Both the position numbers and the translations under genes were made by a program. A DNA stretch of 19,169 nt from Brachionus koreanus. Lineage: Eukaryota; Rotifera; Eurotatoria; Ploima; Brachionidae. This document shows positions 9,300-19,052 of the stretch, piece after piece (the first letter of the stretch is position 1; each line of letters begins with the position of its first letter). The notes beneath the pieces are model-generated. The model worked only from the letters and a program-made list of their open reading frames with translations, did no database searches and was not told where the DNA came from. Location of the stretch: NCBI GenBank assembly GCA_016987375.1, contig PJRA01000323.1, forward strand, positions 153,753-172,921, read 5' to 3'.

Positions 9300-9620
9300 T
9301 CCAAATTTACATATAATTGTTTGAGTTTAAATCTGAAAAATTAGTATCCATTTCTTCTATCATATCTTCTTAAAGTATTTTTAAATACGTCACAAAACTT
9401 GAGCTGTAGCTTGGACAAGAAATTGAAGACTGTAATTAACTAATTAAACTTTGCGAAAACTAAAAAAATAAATGAAAAAAGATGCAATAGTAAAATCGAT
9501 TAAACAGTACGTAAATACCTATCTAAGTGACCGAAAAAGCCATCTGATCTGAGGTCTTCTGACCATACCAAACTCACAGGTGACAAAATTTCTAATCACC
9601 CATGAAGTGTTTTCTTCAAA
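9300..9620 (-). pseudogene. coding-like debris, minus strand
   Basis: Short open pieces in changing frames are visible on the minus strand. At about 9518-9620 one reads TSWVIRNFVTCEFGMVRRPQ, at about 9340-9430 another reads FLSKLQLKFCDVFKNTLRRY, and at about 9305-9375 a third reads EDMIEEMDTNFSDLNSNNYM. Each is 20-30 codons with protein-like composition but no start, and they are separated by stops. ATTACAG at about 9433 could be an acceptor, so some pieces may be exons; frameshift decay is equally likely. No family is recognised. Confidence 0.25.
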
Positions 9621-9779
9621 TAAATAAATAAACAATTTATTAATTATGGGCTTTTTACTTACTAAATAAAATTTTAATAGTTAATAAATAGGCCAACTGA
9701 GTCAATTATGTAATTGAATAAACAAAACTATTTCTTGATGGATTGATGTTTGTATTTATTTGATTTCTTTTTGTATTGA

Positions 9780-10169
9780 TTAACTAGTTTTCTGTTTTCC
9801 GACTATAAATAATTGATTTATTGCTTCTTTTTTTTTATCAATTTTAAGTTCGGATATTTTTAGTTCATTCAAAAAAACAGTTTTGTGAATCAATTTTAGC
9901 AAACTATTATTTATTTTATAAATGCTTATTGAGACAGGTTTATTATTGCAATAGAGAGCGATAAAAAAATTTTCTATTAATCTTTTCTTTACTTTATTTA
10001 CAAATATATTTAAAAAAACCGACAAACCTTCAGTTCTTTCTTCATATGCAAAACGACACAAATTACATTTTTCTATGTTTGATGTTAACTCATTCCTAGT
10101 CATGAATTCAGCATATTTTGAAGCTTTTGGTATAATTTTTGAAACATTTTTAAAATATATGCAATAGAT
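9780..10169 (-). CDS. hypothetical protein or fragment with a C-x2-C pair
   Basis: The minus frame is open from a TAG near 10177 down to TAG at 9780. With the ATG at 10101-10103 it gives 107 residues (MTRNELTSNIEKCNLCRFAY...); upstream in-frame sequence, including PKASKYAEF, is also protein-like, so the true start may be earlier or in another exon. A single C-x2-C (CNLC, near residues 13-16) could be half of a zinc site, and the C-terminal half is Lys/Ile-rich. It lies upstream of the other broken minus-strand pieces down to 8580 and may be the 5' part of the same element or gene. Unrecognised. Confidence 0.3.
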   Translation of the reverse strand: MYCIYFKNVSKIIPKASKYAEFMTRNELTSNIEKCNLCRFAYEERTEGLSVFLNIFVNKVKKRLIENFFIALYCNNKPVSISIYKINNSLLKLIHKTVFLNELKISELKIDKKKEAINQLFIVGKQKTS

Positions 10170-11303
10170 AAACTAATTAACTAAATCAGTCAAACTGCTT
10201 TCAACCCAAAATATGAATCGCTACAAAACACCAATGAAGCTATTTCAAGAAATTAAACAAAAGGAAATATTCAATTCTTTTAATTCTATAGTCCTTTTTA
10301 TTATCTTAATTAAAAAAAACTTTTATAAATTTGTATTGCAATAAGCTTTAAATTTTTCAGTATTCTATAAATACATTTAGGTAAATTGTATCTATTATTC
10401 TTTTTTATTCCTTTTTTCTTGTGTAAAAATTCAAAATTTTCAAATTTGAGGGTTAAAACGAAAGCGAAGGCTATTCGGACAAACCCAGGGACATTCCCCC
10501 ACAATTATTTATTAACAAAAAAAAAATCACTCAATTAATCACATAGCATGTCTGTAAATTACTTTATTTATTTTTTTAAGATTAAATTAAAAAAAAAAGA
10601 AAAAATTAATTTAAAGAAAAACAAGGTTTCTAAGTCGAATATATTATCGTATTTTGGTATGTTTTGGGATCAGGATAAAAAAAAATAAAAAAAGAATGAA
10701 GAGCAAAAAATTTAAATGTTAACTTTCTAAAATAGTAAATAAAACATAAAACATATTTCTAAGTATTCATTTAGTAGGATGTTGTTTTATTTATGTCATT
10801 GACTTTCCAAGTGTATAAAAACTAAACGATTTTTAAGCAAAAGTAAATAAAAAAAAGGAAAGCAGGCCCACAGTATTATGAATTAGAATAATTAGGAACT
10901 GTAAATTGAATAATTTTCCTTATGTTTTTTTAGATAATTTGGGTTAAAAATTTTATAAAAATGTCAATATTTTATTCACATTATTAAAATATGTATTAAC
11001 TCAATCAGTAAAATTAAATAAAGGATATGGGGCAATTATGATTAAAAATCTAAAAATTAAACTTTTATATGTTTTCTGATACATCTCGACGAGCCGAATT
11101 ATATTATGTTATAATTTTAAAAATCTGACCTTCCGTTCAAAAGTTACAACAGTCAAAAGTTCTAAATTTTTTTAATTACTGATTTTAGTTAGATAACAAT
11201 ATCTCAGGTTTTTTTTAGGCTTATTAGGCTTTTTGTATATCAAAATGCTCAGAATTGAGTAAGAAATCTGAAAATGACAGATAAAATAACTAAAGAGGTA
11301 CTG
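10170..11303. other. gene-free AT-rich DNA
   Basis: No supported gene. A 64-codon minus frame at 10310-10504 starts in a more GC-rich patch (10440-10500) but soon becomes K/N/I low complexity and resembles nothing known. Confidence 0.45.
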
Positions 11304-11494
11304 GTTTTGATCTGAAAATTGCTCAAAATATTTTAAATGCGCAATTAAATTTTATCGCACATTTTTGAATATTTGTAACATTTCAAAGCTTTATTTTTGA
11401 ACTGTTGAAAAAGGATTGTAATTTCTAAAAATGCATTGAAATTATATTGCGCATTTAAAATATTTTGAGCAATTTTGAAAAATGAAATTTGATC
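11304..11494. repeat. foldback with 29-bp perfect arms
   Basis: The 29 bases at 11317-11345 (start AATTGCTCAAAATATT, end ATGCGCAAT) are exactly reverse-complemented at 11446-11474, with a 100-bp spacer. Pairing continues imperfectly on both sides: TTTTGATC at about 11305-11312 matches GATCAAAA at about 11491-11498, and inner A/T-rich segments also pair. No ORF is present. The perfect core in such AT-rich DNA exceeds chance and suggests a miniature inverted-repeat element or a structured transcript. Confidence 0.6.
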
Positions 11495-11499
11495 AAAAA

Positions 11500-12478
11500 T
11501 TTTCCTTTGCCATAAATTTTTTATTCACAAAATTGAAGATTTTTTTTATGTTTTGATTCACTTTTTTTAAAAGTCAATTTTTAACGTTTTAAATGTATTT
11601 CTAACATTTTATATGTTTTTTTTAATTCTCATCATAACCGTCCGTTTATAAAATATTGAGTATCAACAGAATGAACAGGATCATGAATCAACAGGTAGTA
11701 GTTAAGAACCAAGCATGCTTTTCGTGAAAATTTATTTCTTAAAATTGTATTAAAGTTGTATTGTTTTCTATAAAAATTGTGAAAAAATTGATTTTTATCT
11801 TTTATATTAAAAAATTGTGATTTTGACACTACTAATAAGTTTATTATTAAATATAATTAAAGATAAATCTTGATCGAATTTAAAATGAATTATTAAAGAT
11901 TTTCTTTTAAAGAAATTATAAAGAAAAAGCGTCCCAAAATCTTTAAAGAATCTTTTAAATTTCTCAAAATATTTTTGACTGTGTAGTAATAGACTTTTGT
12001 AGACACTTAGAATTTCAGGTTTGAAGTCAAGTTGTTTCAGCTGTTTGATGAGAAACGGGACACTATTTGTGTTTTTGATGATTCTTTTTCTTTCTTAACT
12101 CCTATACCGAGGTAGCGATAAGAATAGATTTTTTTCTAAAATATCTCCTTTCAGAAATAGTTTGGTTGGTTTGTCACAGTCTATTTTGGGAAAAAAAAAA
12201 CTTTTCATTTCTCGGCGTTTAATTTCCTGAAATTGATTAATTTCTTAATTGGCGCTTATTTAATTTAGAAAATATAGCTTTCTAAAAAAAAATACAAAAA
12301 TAGTTTTTTCTTGAAATAACTTTATTTATTCACGTAAAAGTGATTGGTCTCCTTTTTATGTGGCCAATATTTTTCCAGTCAGCCCATGCTAAGAAAAATG
12401 TCCATAAATAAAAAGATACAATTGAAATCATCGTTTTTTTTTTGTTTTTATTCTCTATTTTCTTAAACAAAAGAGTTT
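11500..12478. other. gene-free AT-rich DNA
   Basis: No supported gene. A 65-codon minus frame at 11632-11829 and a short minus-strand piece near 12340-12400 (FLAWADWKNIGHIKRRPITF) are unassignable. Confidence 0.45.
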
Positions 12479-12483
12479 TTCAC

Positions 12484-12657
12484 ATCAAGTTGTCGATGTT
12501 GATTTGAAAGATCCACACGTCATGCCTAAATTTGTTAAGAGGTATCCTTGATTTGGACCATGGACTGGCTAGGTTTTGCCGTCATTTATTAGAGTGTGAA
12601 TCGAACAGTTTGGCAAAAATTTTTCAAAAAGTAGAATGCTTAAGGATTAGACCTTGA
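12484..12657 (+). other. short coding-like debris upstream of the Tse2-like gene
   Basis: One plus-strand frame reads VDVDLKDPHVMPKFVKRYP before a TGA near 12550. A second plus frame is open for about 49 codons (about 12508-12657) and contains LDLDHGLARFCRHLLECESN. Both look more protein-like than the background, are on the strand of the next gene, and have no start codon or recognised family. They could be relics of one gene split by a frameshift, or chance. Confidence 0.15.
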
Positions 12658-12911
12658 TAGATTGTTGAAATTTTGGTTCTCAAAAGAAAATATTTTATTG
12701 TTTTTAGACTTCTAAAACTGTTAAGTATTAATTAGAGTCTAAAAATATTAAGACATATTTAAATTCTATACGCAAAAATTTTAAATTACTCTATTTACAT
12801 ACGCGAAACAATATTATTCAACTCTAAGTATATTACAAGAAAAAAAGTAATTTTTTTCCATTTTATCTCTGTAATGATGTGATTGTAAATTTAGGAAATA
12901 ATTTTTTTAGA

Positions 12912-13376
12912 ATGAGCTATCAGAAGTTGTTAGGAAGATATACAAAAGCTTTTCCAGTAACACTTTTTAGATTGCAACCAAGAGCAGAAGTCGAATTAAG
13001 AGAATTTATTCGCCAGCAGCAAAATAACTTGCCAGCTTATGATTTTAGACTAATGGCTGATGGCTTAATTCATCCTATGACTACAGATCAATTTATTCAA
13101 CCAAATGGAATGTCAATGAGACCCATTGGAAATACACTCAAAGCACTTTTAAAATCGTTTCAAGGAAAGTGTATTTATATGGTCAAGGAGGGAACAGCGA
13201 TTCCAGATAGTTTGGTGCTTTTACACGAACACACAGATCATTATTCGCTTCAAACTTCGACTCTATGTAGTGAAAAAGATTTGAACGAAAATTTAACCAA
13301 GTTTCTCAAGGAATATGCTTCACTTTTATCAGAAGAGCAATGTTATAACTTAATTAAAGAAGCAAAACAAAAATAA
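12912..13376 (+). CDS. Tse2-like ADP-ribosyltransferase-fold toxin-family protein
   Basis: An intact, intron-free ORF of 154 residues from ATG 12912-12914 to TAA. The family is recognised from the order of motifs: an N-terminal LFRLQPR strand (18-24), DGLIHP (50-55), PNGMSMRPIG (64-73), KEGTAIPDSL (93-102), then HEHTDHYSLQ (105-114) and a helical C-terminus. These agree with the Tse2 domain as it occurs in eukaryotic, mainly fungal, proteins, and more distantly with the bacterial type VI secretion effector Tse2, whose fold resembles ADP-ribosylating toxins and whose length (about 158 residues) is almost equal. There is no signal peptide or membrane span, so a cytosolic protein is expected. 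No adjacent immunity gene is visible. Codon composition is more GC-rich than the flanks. TTTTTTTAG ends one base before the ATG and may be a splice or trans-splice acceptor. Whether it is toxic, domesticated or inactive cannot be read from sequence. Confidence 0.7.
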   Translation: MSYQKLLGRYTKAFPVTLFRLQPRAEVELREFIRQQQNNLPAYDFRLMADGLIHPMTTDQFIQPNGMSMRPIGNTLKALLKSFQGKCIYMVKEGTAIPDSLVLLHEHTDHYSLQTSTLCSEKDLNENLTKFLKEYASLLSEEQCYNLIKEAKQK

Positions 13377-13386
13377 ACTAGCTTCG

Positions 13387-13392
13387 AATAAA
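13387..13392 (+). promoter_or_regulatory. poly(A) signal of the Tse2-like gene
   Basis: AATAAA begins 11 bases after the stop codon and is followed by a T-rich stretch. This supports a eukaryotic transcription unit rather than bacterial contamination, although AATAAA is common by composition here. Confidence 0.4.
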
Positions 13393-13623
13393 TTTATTTT
13401 TAAAAAATTTTTTTTCAAAATAAATAAAAAAAAATTTTCACAAATTTTATTTATTAGATTTATTATTATCTTCAAGTGTATTCTAAGATATTAAAAAAAA
13501 TATAAAAAAAATTATTCTTTTTTTCATTTTAATTTTCCCTAAAAAATTTATCCTTTATTAATTTAAAGTCGAATCGATGTTTAATTTGATTTTTCAGGAA
13601 AAAAATTACATTTTTAGGTTATC

Positions 13624-14335
13624 CAGCGTCCTTTTTTAGGCTAAAATTTCAAATAAAAAATTTGACTTTACCCTATCCCCTGGGAACTAGTCCTCTGGCG
13701 CCAAAAGCACCTTTTTTTCACTAAAATTGAAATAAATTGAAAATAACTAAATATAGGAAAATTTCGATAAAAAATTCGAATTTAACTTTAAAATTTAAAC
13801 AAAAATGATCCTCTAAATTTAAATTAAAAAAAATTATTTTAAGTATTTAAGTTTTTGAAAGAATAAAATTGACTATTAATAAAAAATTCCCTATGAATTA
13901 GCACTTTTACAAACATAAAAAAAAGCAAATTTTATTCAATTTAACTTTATTTCAAAAATGAAAAACTAATTAAAAATTCTAATCCGATAGGAATTTTCTA
14001 AATTCATTTCTCTAGATTTTGATACCATGAACATATAGGCTTGATAGGGTCTCGGACTCAATCATTAAGCCGAAACGCAAGCAACTCTCAAAAATCTAAT
14101 TTTTTCAATAACTTTGTCTAAGAATTAGATAAAATCAAAAAAATTTGAGATTTAGCATAAATTTTAAAGTTGAATTCGAATTTATTATCGAAATTTTCCT
14201 TTATTTAGTTAATTTCAATTTATTTATTTCAATTTTAGTGAAAAAAAGGTGCTTTTGGCGCCAGAGGACTAGTTCCCAGGGGATAGGGTAAAGTCAAATT
14301 TTTTATTTGAAATTTTAGCCTAAAAAAGGACGCTG
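13624..14335. mobile_element. 712-bp foldback/MITE-like element with about 175-bp inverted arms
   Basis: The left arm (13624 to about 13797) starts CAGCGTCCTTTTTTAGGCTA and is repeated in reverse complement at about 14158-14335. The outer 115 or so bases, including the GC-rich core GGGAACTAGTCCTCTGGCGC, are essentially identical; the inner part has a few indels and substitutions. The roughly 360-bp centre has no ORF. High arm identity implies recent mobility or gene conversion. The flanks (GGTTATC before, TGCATCC after) show no clear target-site duplication, so the superfamily cannot be named. Confidence 0.75.
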
Positions 14336-14785
14336 TGCATCCGCCTTTAACATTGAAAAATTTAAATCAAATTTTATTAGAAATTTTTAAAAGCTATTTG
14401 ACTTACTTCATGCTATAATTTGAGGCACCTTAGATTACTAATATTTTATACATTTATACATTATTCTTATAAAAATAAAAAATTTCATAATTTCATATTT
14501 ATTTTTTTTCTTATCATAATTTAGACTTTGTAGCCAGAAATGTGATTTTTTTAATAATTCATGATAAATTTAAATATCTAATTAGAATGAATTAAAACTG
14601 TTTAAAAAAAATTGAATTTGTTTTATCCAACATTTTATCTTACTTTTCTAATAAACTGAATAAATTATAAGCCTAAAAATTAATCATTTTAAAAAAGATT
14701 AAGCAATTTTTTTTTTAAGTTTAGTTAGAAATTTTTTCAAAGAGCAATTCATTAAATTTTACATTTAATTTTAAGTTAAAAAAAA
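14336..14785. other. 5' flank of the prostaglandin reductase-like gene
   Basis: AT-rich DNA without a frame. ATTTTAAG lies just before the A-run preceding the ATG and could be an untranslated-region splice or trans-splice acceptor. No TATA box can be distinguished from the background. Confidence 0.35.
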
Positions 14786-16092
<1,307 letters not shown>

Positions 16093-16132
16093 TTTTTTTG
16101 GCGATTCGTTTTAGTTCCAAAATTAGTACTAA

Positions 16133-16138
16133 AATAAA
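16133..16138 (+). promoter_or_regulatory. poly(A) signal of the PTGR1-like gene
   Basis: AATAAA lies about 40 bases after the TGA stop; further copies follow near 16154-16160. Confidence 0.4.
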
Positions 16139-16838
16139 TTTAGATTTTAGAAAATAAATAAATATTTATAATCATTTGACAAGTAATGTTTATTTATTTT
16201 TATCATTTGATGATTAATTTATTTATCAATTTAATTATATTTGAAGATTCTAATTTAAATTTATATCATTATCATGAAATTAAAGTGTTGAAATAATAAT
16301 TATAAAAATAAAAAATAAATGTAAACATGCTAACTTTAAAATCAGAAATAAAAACAAGCGAAACATAAGGAGGAAACTGATATTTTTTGCTGAGCATCAA
16401 TTAAAATTTTTTTTTAGTAGCATTTAAAAGTATAAGACAAAAATTTCTGCCTATAGAAGAAAAAACTAAAGAATTTTTTCTTTTAATTTAAAATTACACA
16501 TTACACATTACGCAGTCAAGTCTGTACTATTACTTTGAATTTTTTTCATTTTAAAATAAATTTTTTACATAAATGAAATATTTTTTAATATTTAGTTTTC
16601 AAATTTTAATGTTTTTAAATTACACTTAATCATTGTTAATATTTCTAAGTTAAAAAATCAAAATTAAACATCCCAGGAATTTCAAATTTCATTTTTATCT
16701 AAAATTCTTTTACATCAATATCAGCATCATACTAAATATTCTCATAAAATTAAAATTCTTGTTCAAAACATCTTTTTTCACTTGAATCGAATAAATCGGA
16801 ATATTAATCTGAACAAATTTTTTTATTTTTTAAAATAG
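16139..16838. other. gene-free AT-rich intergenic DNA
   Basis: No frame or structured element is supported. A short direct doublet ATTACACATTACACATTACG sits near 16492-16511. Confidence 0.45.
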
Positions 16839-16911
16839 ACGACAAAAATGGCTCAGGAAACAGTCGAATTTACTACCACAGCTTCAAGAAAGCTTTACTC
16901 TATAGGTCGCA
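16839..16911 (+). CDS. possible first coding exon of an unidentified gene
   Basis: A T-rich tract ending TTTTAAAATAG (AG at 16837-16838) resembles a splice acceptor. Nine bases on is an ATG in good context (AAAAATGGCT, 16848-16850) opening MAQETVEFTTTASRKLYSIG, whose composition is protein-like. CGCA|GTAAAC at 16911/16912 is a plausible donor; without splicing the frame runs to a lysine-rich tail and TAA at about 39 codons. No downstream exon could be found before the retroelement relic, so the gene may be broken or continue outside the window. Family unknown. Confidence 0.3.
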
Positions 16912-17214
16912 GTAAACTACTACTAAAAAAGACAAAAAAAAATAAAAGAATGAAAACAAAAATGTAAAAAAAAGAAGTAGAATTAAGTGATTGCATTCTC
17001 TTTAACATCTAAATCTAAAATTTAAAACAAAAAGATAATATAAAAGAGATAAAATATTAATGTTTTTATAAAAGACGCTGTAAAAATTTATGTTTCAGTT
17101 AAATATTGAAATATTACAAATTTTCATATGGTCTGAATCTCTTTTAGCTTTGAAACTGTCTATATTTTTGAAACTCAAGCTTTGACTTGAGCTTAAAATA
17201 ATTTACTTTGACTT
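16912..17214. other. AT-rich spacer without a recognised gene
   Basis: No frame or repeat is supported. No copy of the putative LTR at 18530-18840 was recognised here. Confidence 0.4.
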
Positions 17215-18560
17215 TTGCCAAAATTTCTCTTATTTAGTTCTCAATCTGACGGATGGTCTTCTTTGCCTTCTCGAGTTCATCCTCGGCTTCTTGCCTTTTC
17301 TTTTGTTTGTCACCTTGACGTATTTTCACATGAGCAACTAGTCGCTCTTGCGACTCCAATGAGTGATTTTTCACCTGAAGATATTTGGCCTTTTGGATTT
17401 GGATGGATTTGGTACCATGCCGAAAAGACCAAATCATGTTCCAATCATATTCCCACCTTGGTCAACTATGGTTATTTTGGAACACTGTGCGGCCTCTGAC
17501 TCGATATCGTTTAATATTGCCAGCAGCTATCGGCCTTCGAAGGTCAACGTATTTATTTAGTTGACCGCTTCAGAATAACACTCTGTTCTTTCCATTCGAC
17601 AGAAGGCGATTTAGTGACTTTTGTACATTTCCACGTTTTCTTTGAATAACATTCAAAAAATAAACTTAACAAATCAAAAATTTAAAAAAAAATCTAGAAC
17701 TTCCCTTGCAATTAAAGTCTACAAGAACCATATCCGTTAAAAGTTCGACTTCTTCTTATCAATTTTAAAGAATGCATCAACCTAAAAAATCCTGAGAGAA
17801 TGCCAAAAAATTCAAAAGTTTTACTCACTGAAAATTTTTATAACATGCTAGTACGATTTCTGCATGCCTTTTGATGACGATAAAACCCACTTTTGTTGTC
17901 TTTCTGGTAGTGTTTACGTTTACGGCTATGAATCTTTTCTGTTTGTTGACTTTTCATGTAGGTAATTTGCCTGATAGACTTATTTGGCTTCTGTCTATTC
18001 CTTTTGCTTTGGAACTGTTGTAGACTGATGCAAAATGGTTCTGCTTGTTTGCAGTTTAGACACGTCTTGCCAAAAACCTTGCATGTTTATTTATGTAGCC
18101 CCGTTGCTTTTGTAAGCATGACCATGCTTTGAGCTGAGTTTTCGAATCCTTGTGCGCTCTCAATTACACTCTCAGAGTCAGAGTTACTTGTTCGGTAACA
18201 TTTCTCCTCAAATACAGGCATCTTCGAACCAGGGACGAATTGGAACGCTTGCTGTCGTAGTCTCATCCCGTTGTCTGGTTCGCCATCTCTCCTCCTGATG
18301 TTTTTGAAATTTTGGTCTAAAAGAAATTCCCACCTTTGAGCTTTGAAGTGATCCGTGATCTGCTTTTTCTTCTCTTTTTCTTTATTCATTATCTCTTTCT
18401 TTCGTCTCGAGTGGCCTCCGACTCTTCTTCTTCTTCGTTTCCTTGCGTTGTACTTGACATTCAGCTTTGCTTCTGTGTTCTCTTTTTTTTTCGTTCTTTT
18501 TCCTCGTCGCAAATTGCTTTATCTTTTGTTATTGTCAGTAATTTTTTGGTATTCAAGTAA
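17215..18560 (-). pseudogene. decayed LTR-retrotransposon gag-like coding block
   Basis: This island is clearly more GC-rich than its surroundings. On the minus strand a 141-codon frame (18512-18087, TTG first codon) is very basic at its start (RKRRRRR) and ends GLHK-stop. The same frame continues after the stop with TCKVFGKTCLNC (18051-18086), and a neighbouring frame gives NKQNHFASVY (about 18016-18050). Together these form the signature of a gag zinc knuckle region split by a frameshift, with the last cysteine replaced by tyrosine. Further down are ILNDIESEAAQCSKITIVD (about 17450-17525) and a charged coiled-coil-like frame (17437-17234), separated by stops and frameshifts. No protease, reverse transcriptase or integrase is seen. 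It encodes nothing functional. Confidence 0.5.
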
Positions 18561-18840
18561 AGATACTCTAATTTTTTTTAACTGTTTTATTTATCTAGGA
18601 ATGATTTTAAAAACGGCCGTTCTGTTGCCGGTGTAAATAGAGTAAAGTAAGGTTTATTTTTTATTAGTATTTAGTCATAAGAGTAAAGTATAAATAAGTT
18701 AAGAAGATGTAAATAGTTTGTGTTTGCATCATGTTAGTAAAAAGATATATGTACGCTTTTACAGCTTGTATATAGTTTAATTTTGATCCAAGCGTTTTTT
18801 TGAGTTCTCTTTGCGTAAAAACGCAAATAAAAGCTTAATT
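18500..18840 (-). repeat. possible 5' LTR and primer-binding site of the gag relic
   Basis: On the minus strand TTTGCGACGAGG (about 18498-18511) sits just upstream of the gag-like frame and resembles the primer-binding region GGCGACGAGG found in some Gypsy-type elements. It is preceded by ...AAAGCA, a possible CA end of an LTR. The stretch up to about 18840 is non-coding and contains TATA-like sequences and AATAAA, compatible with an LTR, but no second copy exists in the window to define its ends. Confidence 0.2.
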
Positions 18841-19052
18841 ATATTCAGAAAAATATTTTTTAAATTTTTTATCTATTTTATATTATATTATCTATATTTA
18901 TTAACAACTTTTCATCCATTTCATGTAAAAAAGAAAAAAAAGTGTAAAAATTTTGGTACATTAATTCCCAAAATATTTAATGCACTAATCAAACAATACT
19001 CATCTGTTTTTAATTTATTCATATATTTACTTTTTTAAAAAAAGGACGTTAT
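18841..19052. other. AT-rich non-coding DNA
   Basis: Low-complexity A/T sequence; the plus-strand frame that spans it is rich in F, I, L, Y and K and is not credible as a protein. Confidence 0.4.

Noticed and set aside
10310..10504. 64-codon minus-strand frame
   Set aside because: Only the first 25 residues are not low complexity; no start context, family or neighbour supports it.
11632..11829. 65-codon minus-strand frame
   Set aside because: The C-terminal half looks slightly protein-like but no family, splice pattern or conservation can be shown.
12879..12911. Eleven-residue upstream extension of the Tse2-like ORF from a GTG
   Set aside because: GTG is not a normal eukaryotic start, and the segment is a T-rich tract ending in AG directly before the ATG; the ATG at 12912 is preferred.
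16139..17214. A 3' LTR matching the putative LTR at 18530-18840
   Set aside because: No similar sequence was recognised, so the relic cannot be called a complete LTR element.
17215..17560. Plus-strand frames of 94 and 65 codons
   Set aside because: They are antisense to the charged coiled-coil-like minus-strand relic, which has more protein-like sequence, and neither has recognisable motifs.
18336..18636. Plus-strand S/F-rich frames
   Set aside because: These are antisense images of the Lys/Arg-rich start of the gag-like frame; poly-Ser/Phe is what reversed AAG/AGA codons produce.
18811..19038. 75-codon plus-strand frame
   Set aside because: F/I/L/Y/K low complexity expected from the base composition.
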